Origin: Lysinibacillus_B sp042920265
GTDB lineage: Bacteria > Bacillota > Bacilli > Bacillales_A > Planococcaceae
NCBI RefSeq assembly: GCF_042920265.1
Contig: NZ_JBDQZI010000017.1
Coordinates: forward strand, 1 to 64,000
DNA: 64,000 nucleotides
Reading direction: 5' to 3'
In this document: positions 62,211 through 64,000 of the stretch, piece by piece
Layout: each line of letters opens with the position of its first letter
Numbering within the stretch: the stretch's first letter is position 1
Notes under the pieces: generated by a model
The model's input: only the letters and a program-made list of their open reading frames with translations
Told to the model about the DNA's origin: nothing
Database searches by the model: none
Position numbers and translations under genes: made by a program

Positions 62211-63440
62211 TTAAAATGCCCAGTTACCTTTACGGAAAATCGGCTCCATTGTACCATCCGCTAACTCACCATCGATATCCATTTCGCCGCTACCAATCAT
62301 GAAATCCTCATGTGTAATCGATGTATTAATGCCGAGTGCTTCAAGCTGTCCTTGCCCCAGCTCACGTCCACCTTCATAACAAGTTGGATAGGCTTCCCCG
62401 ATCGCTAAATGGTTGGATGCATTTTCATCAAACAGTGTGTTGTAATATAAAATATTAGATGAAGAAATAGGCGATTCATGTGGTACAAGTGCTACTTCTC
62501 CTAAATAACTGGATCCTTCATCGGTCGTAATGAGCTGTTGTAGTAAGTCATTGCCTACTTCTGCATGTACCTTAACAATTTTCCCTTTTTCAAATGTTAA
62601 TGTGAACTGATCAATAACATTCCCTTTGTAGGCAAGCGGTTTTGTATTCGACACAGTGCCATTCACACCGTATTTCGCTGGCATTGTGTATACTTCTTCC
62701 GTTGGCATATTCGCAATAAATGTGGTCCCTTGTGGTGTTTTACTGCCACCTGTTAACCATAAATGTTTTTCAGGAAGCTCAATTGTTACATTTGTACCGG
62801 GTGCCTTATAATGCAGCTTTTTATATCGTTTTTTATTCAGCTCCGCTGCGCGGTTTTCTAAGTTTTCGACATGCTTACGCCATGCTTCTACAGCATCCCC
62901 TTCGCCGATACGAACGGTTTTGAAAATAGCATCCCATAATGCATCTACTTGCTCGTTTTCCGGTAAATGTGGAAATACTTTTGCTGCCCATTTGGCAGAA
63001 GGAACGGCAATAATCGACCAAGCAATATCATCGTTCATGACTGCTTTTCGGTAGTTCACAAGTGCTGTACCTGCTGCTTTTTGTTGGGTAGTAATTTTCT
63101 CTACTTCAATCCCTGCAAGTAAATCCGGGTCTGCTGCATCAATCCATAACAGTGCCCCACCACGTTCGATTAATTCTTCACGCTGTGCCACAATCCATTT
63201 TGGAAACTTCTCAAGCTCCTCAACGGTTGTATGTTCAAAAAAGGCACGCTCAAAAACAGCATCTGTTAAGTTAACATGCACACGTCCTGCACCAGCTTCA
63301 TACGCCTTTTTGACAACTTCTCTTGTAAATTCTAATGTATCCGTAGAAGTATTAATTAAAAGGTATTGCCCTTGTTGAATATTGACGCCTACTTTTACAG
63401 CTAATTCTGCAAATGCCGCTAACTTTTCTCCAAAAGTCAT
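62211..63440 (-). CDS. Aminopeptidase, M29 family (AmpS/PepS type), copy 2
   Basis: 409 residues, colinear with the copy at 48040-49275: shared AELAVKVGVNIQ-GQ, KWAAKVFPHLPENEQV-ALWDAIFK, ANMPTEEVYT-P, TTDEGSSYLGEVALVPHESPIS, NTLFDENASNHLAIGEAY and SITHEDFMIGSGEMDIDG. Metal-site residues are conserved in both. It starts 3 bases after the helicase stop, so it may be read from the same transcript. AAGGAG precedes ATG. Confidence 0.92.
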   Translation of the reverse strand: MTFGEKLAAFAELAVKVGVNIQQGQYLLINTSTDTLEFTREVVKKAYEAGAGRVHVNLTDAVFERAFFEHTTVEELEKFPKWIVAQREELIERGGALLWIDAADPDLLAGIEVEKITTQQKAAGTALVNYRKAVMNDDIAWSIIAVPSAKWAAKVFPHLPENEQVDALWDAIFKTVRIGEGDAVEAWRKHVENLENRAAELNKKRYKKLHYKAPGTNVTIELPEKHLWLTGGSKTPQGTTFIANMPTEEVYTMPAKYGVNGTVSNTKPLAYKGNVIDQFTLTFEKGKIVKVHAEVGNDLLQQLITTDEGSSYLGEVALVPHESPISSSNILYYNTLFDENASNHLAIGEAYPTCYEGGRELGQGQLEALGINTSITHEDFMIGSGEMDIDGELADGTMEPIFRKGNWAF

Positions 63441-63443
63441 ATC

Positions 63444-64000
63444 CTATTTCTCCTTTTTAAATACTCTTTTTGGTTTCCCACTTTTCGATTGATACGGTTT
63501 CTTGTTGTCTTTCTTTGGTGCTTGTTCGATTGTCTTCGCATTTCCTTCGATTAATTCACCTTGTGTCCAAATTTTTTGAACCGGTTTGCCTGGGATTTCA
63601 CGTGTCCATTTTTTATATGTTTTTTCATCTTTATAAGACAGTAATGTTAACACTTCTCCGTCGGCCCCTGCACGCCCTGTACGGCCTGAGCGGTGTAAAT
63701 ATTGCTCAATTGTGCGCGGTACATCAACATGAATAACATGTGTGAGACCAGCGATATCTAAACCACGCGCTGCAATATCTGTTGCGATTAAAATACGTGC
63801 TTCTCCTTTACGGAAAGCATCTAGCGCTTTTTTACGCTCTTCTTTTTTCATATCAGAATGCAGCGTCACAATTGGTGCTTCCTTGTATTTTAACTTTGTT
63901 TCTTTCATTAATACTTGATCAATATTATTCACGAACGCTAAGCCGCGTAACCCTTCAAGATTGGCTAAACGGCGTAATAAATCCGTTTTATCACGCTCTT
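63444..64000 (-). CDS. DEAD-box RNA helicase, C-terminal part (partial)
   Basis: The frame is open from the window edge (64000) to the stop; 185 residues are visible. Helicase C domain motifs: FVNN (IV-like), TLHSDMKKEERKKALDAFRKGE, motif V ILIATDIAARGLDI and motif VI YLHRSGRTGRAG. The tail is Lys-rich (about 60 residues). N-terminal motifs including DEAD are outside the window. Consistent with a YfmL-type cold/ribosome helicase, not proven. Confidence 0.9.
   Translation of the reverse strand, partial: ERDKTDLLRRLANLEGLRGLAFVNNIDQVLMKETKLKYKEAPIVTLHSDMKKEERKKALDAFRKGEARILIATDIAARGLDIAGLTHVIHVDVPRTIEQYLHRSGRTGRAGADGEVLTLLSYKDEKTYKKWTREIPGKPVQKIWTQGELIEGNAKTIEQAPKKDNKKPYQSKSGKPKRVFKKEK

Noticed and set aside
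1..64000. CRISPR arrays, insertion sequences, prophage, tRNA genes, known riboswitches
   Set aside because: No regularly spaced repeats, transposases, integrases or att-like duplications, and no tRNA or riboswitch core was recognised by reading. This is limited to what can be seen without a covariance search.

Overview
The window is a continuous stretch of chromosome from a low-GC, endospore-forming, motile Firmicute (Bacillales). Spore-specific genes (a gamma-type SASP-like gene, pdaA, a gerA-type operon, a lytH-like peptidase) and a gene order matching the Bacillus subtilis perR-gsaB-ygaC-mutY-yfhP-recX-yfhF block support this. Class I fumarase, UPF0435, SE1561 and the general protein flavour point to the Planococcaceae side (Lysinibacillus, Solibacillus and relatives). 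That genus-level placement is inference from recall, not a search. I see no mobile elements, CRISPR arrays, tRNAs or phage genes.

Layout. 1-400: the 5' end of a 16S rRNA gene on the minus strand with its leader and two promoter-like sites. 400-20000: conserved backbone (ygxA, ygzB, perR, bcp, gsaB, ygaE, a multidrug-type ABC exporter, ntdP/ygaC, SASP, mutY, yfhP, yfhJ, yfhH, recX, yfhF). It is interrupted by a five-gene oligopeptide ABC operon (6575-12202) and by a 2-hydroxyacid dehydrogenase gene between bcp and perR. 20100-26430: a spore block (pdaA, rRNA methyltransferase, a 20-residue ORF behind a consensus sigma-G promoter, gerA/B/C). 26600-37700: transporters, a LytH-like M23 peptidase, DegV, a NaChBac-type voltage-gated sodium channel converging on a chemoreceptor, an MFS gene with a possible attenuator leader, SE1561 and YwqG. 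37950-41600: fumarase and a ZosA-like P-type ATPase behind a perfect Per box. 41600-50300: YihY, YtxH-like, SDR, YfkK, the psuK-psuG pseudouridine operon, motAB, an M29 aminopeptidase, a 53-residue membrane protein and carbonic anhydrase. 50300-64000: acetyltransferases, M3 oligopeptidase, PPK2, methionine aminopeptidase, sbcDC behind a LexA-like box, an SGNH esterase, a second M29 aminopeptidase and the 3' part of a DEAD-box helicase.

How it fits together. Three regulatory threads can be read from the DNA. PerR (encoded at 1882-2331) has a box at its own gene and a perfect box at the metal ATPase. Sigma-G promoters precede the SASP-like gene, pdaA and the 20-residue ORF, so the forespore programme runs through this segment. 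A LexA-like site overlaps the -35 of a good sigma-A promoter upstream of sbcDC. Most transcription units end in clear intrinsic terminators, many placed between convergent genes. No wholly new multi-gene system is evident. The best candidates for undescribed biology are the sigma-G mini-ORF, the MFS leader region, the HTH-kinase operator and several unassigned small or membrane proteins.

Start sites were moved inward from the longest reading frame wherever a Shine-Dalgarno sequence decided the matter; this is stated in each entry.
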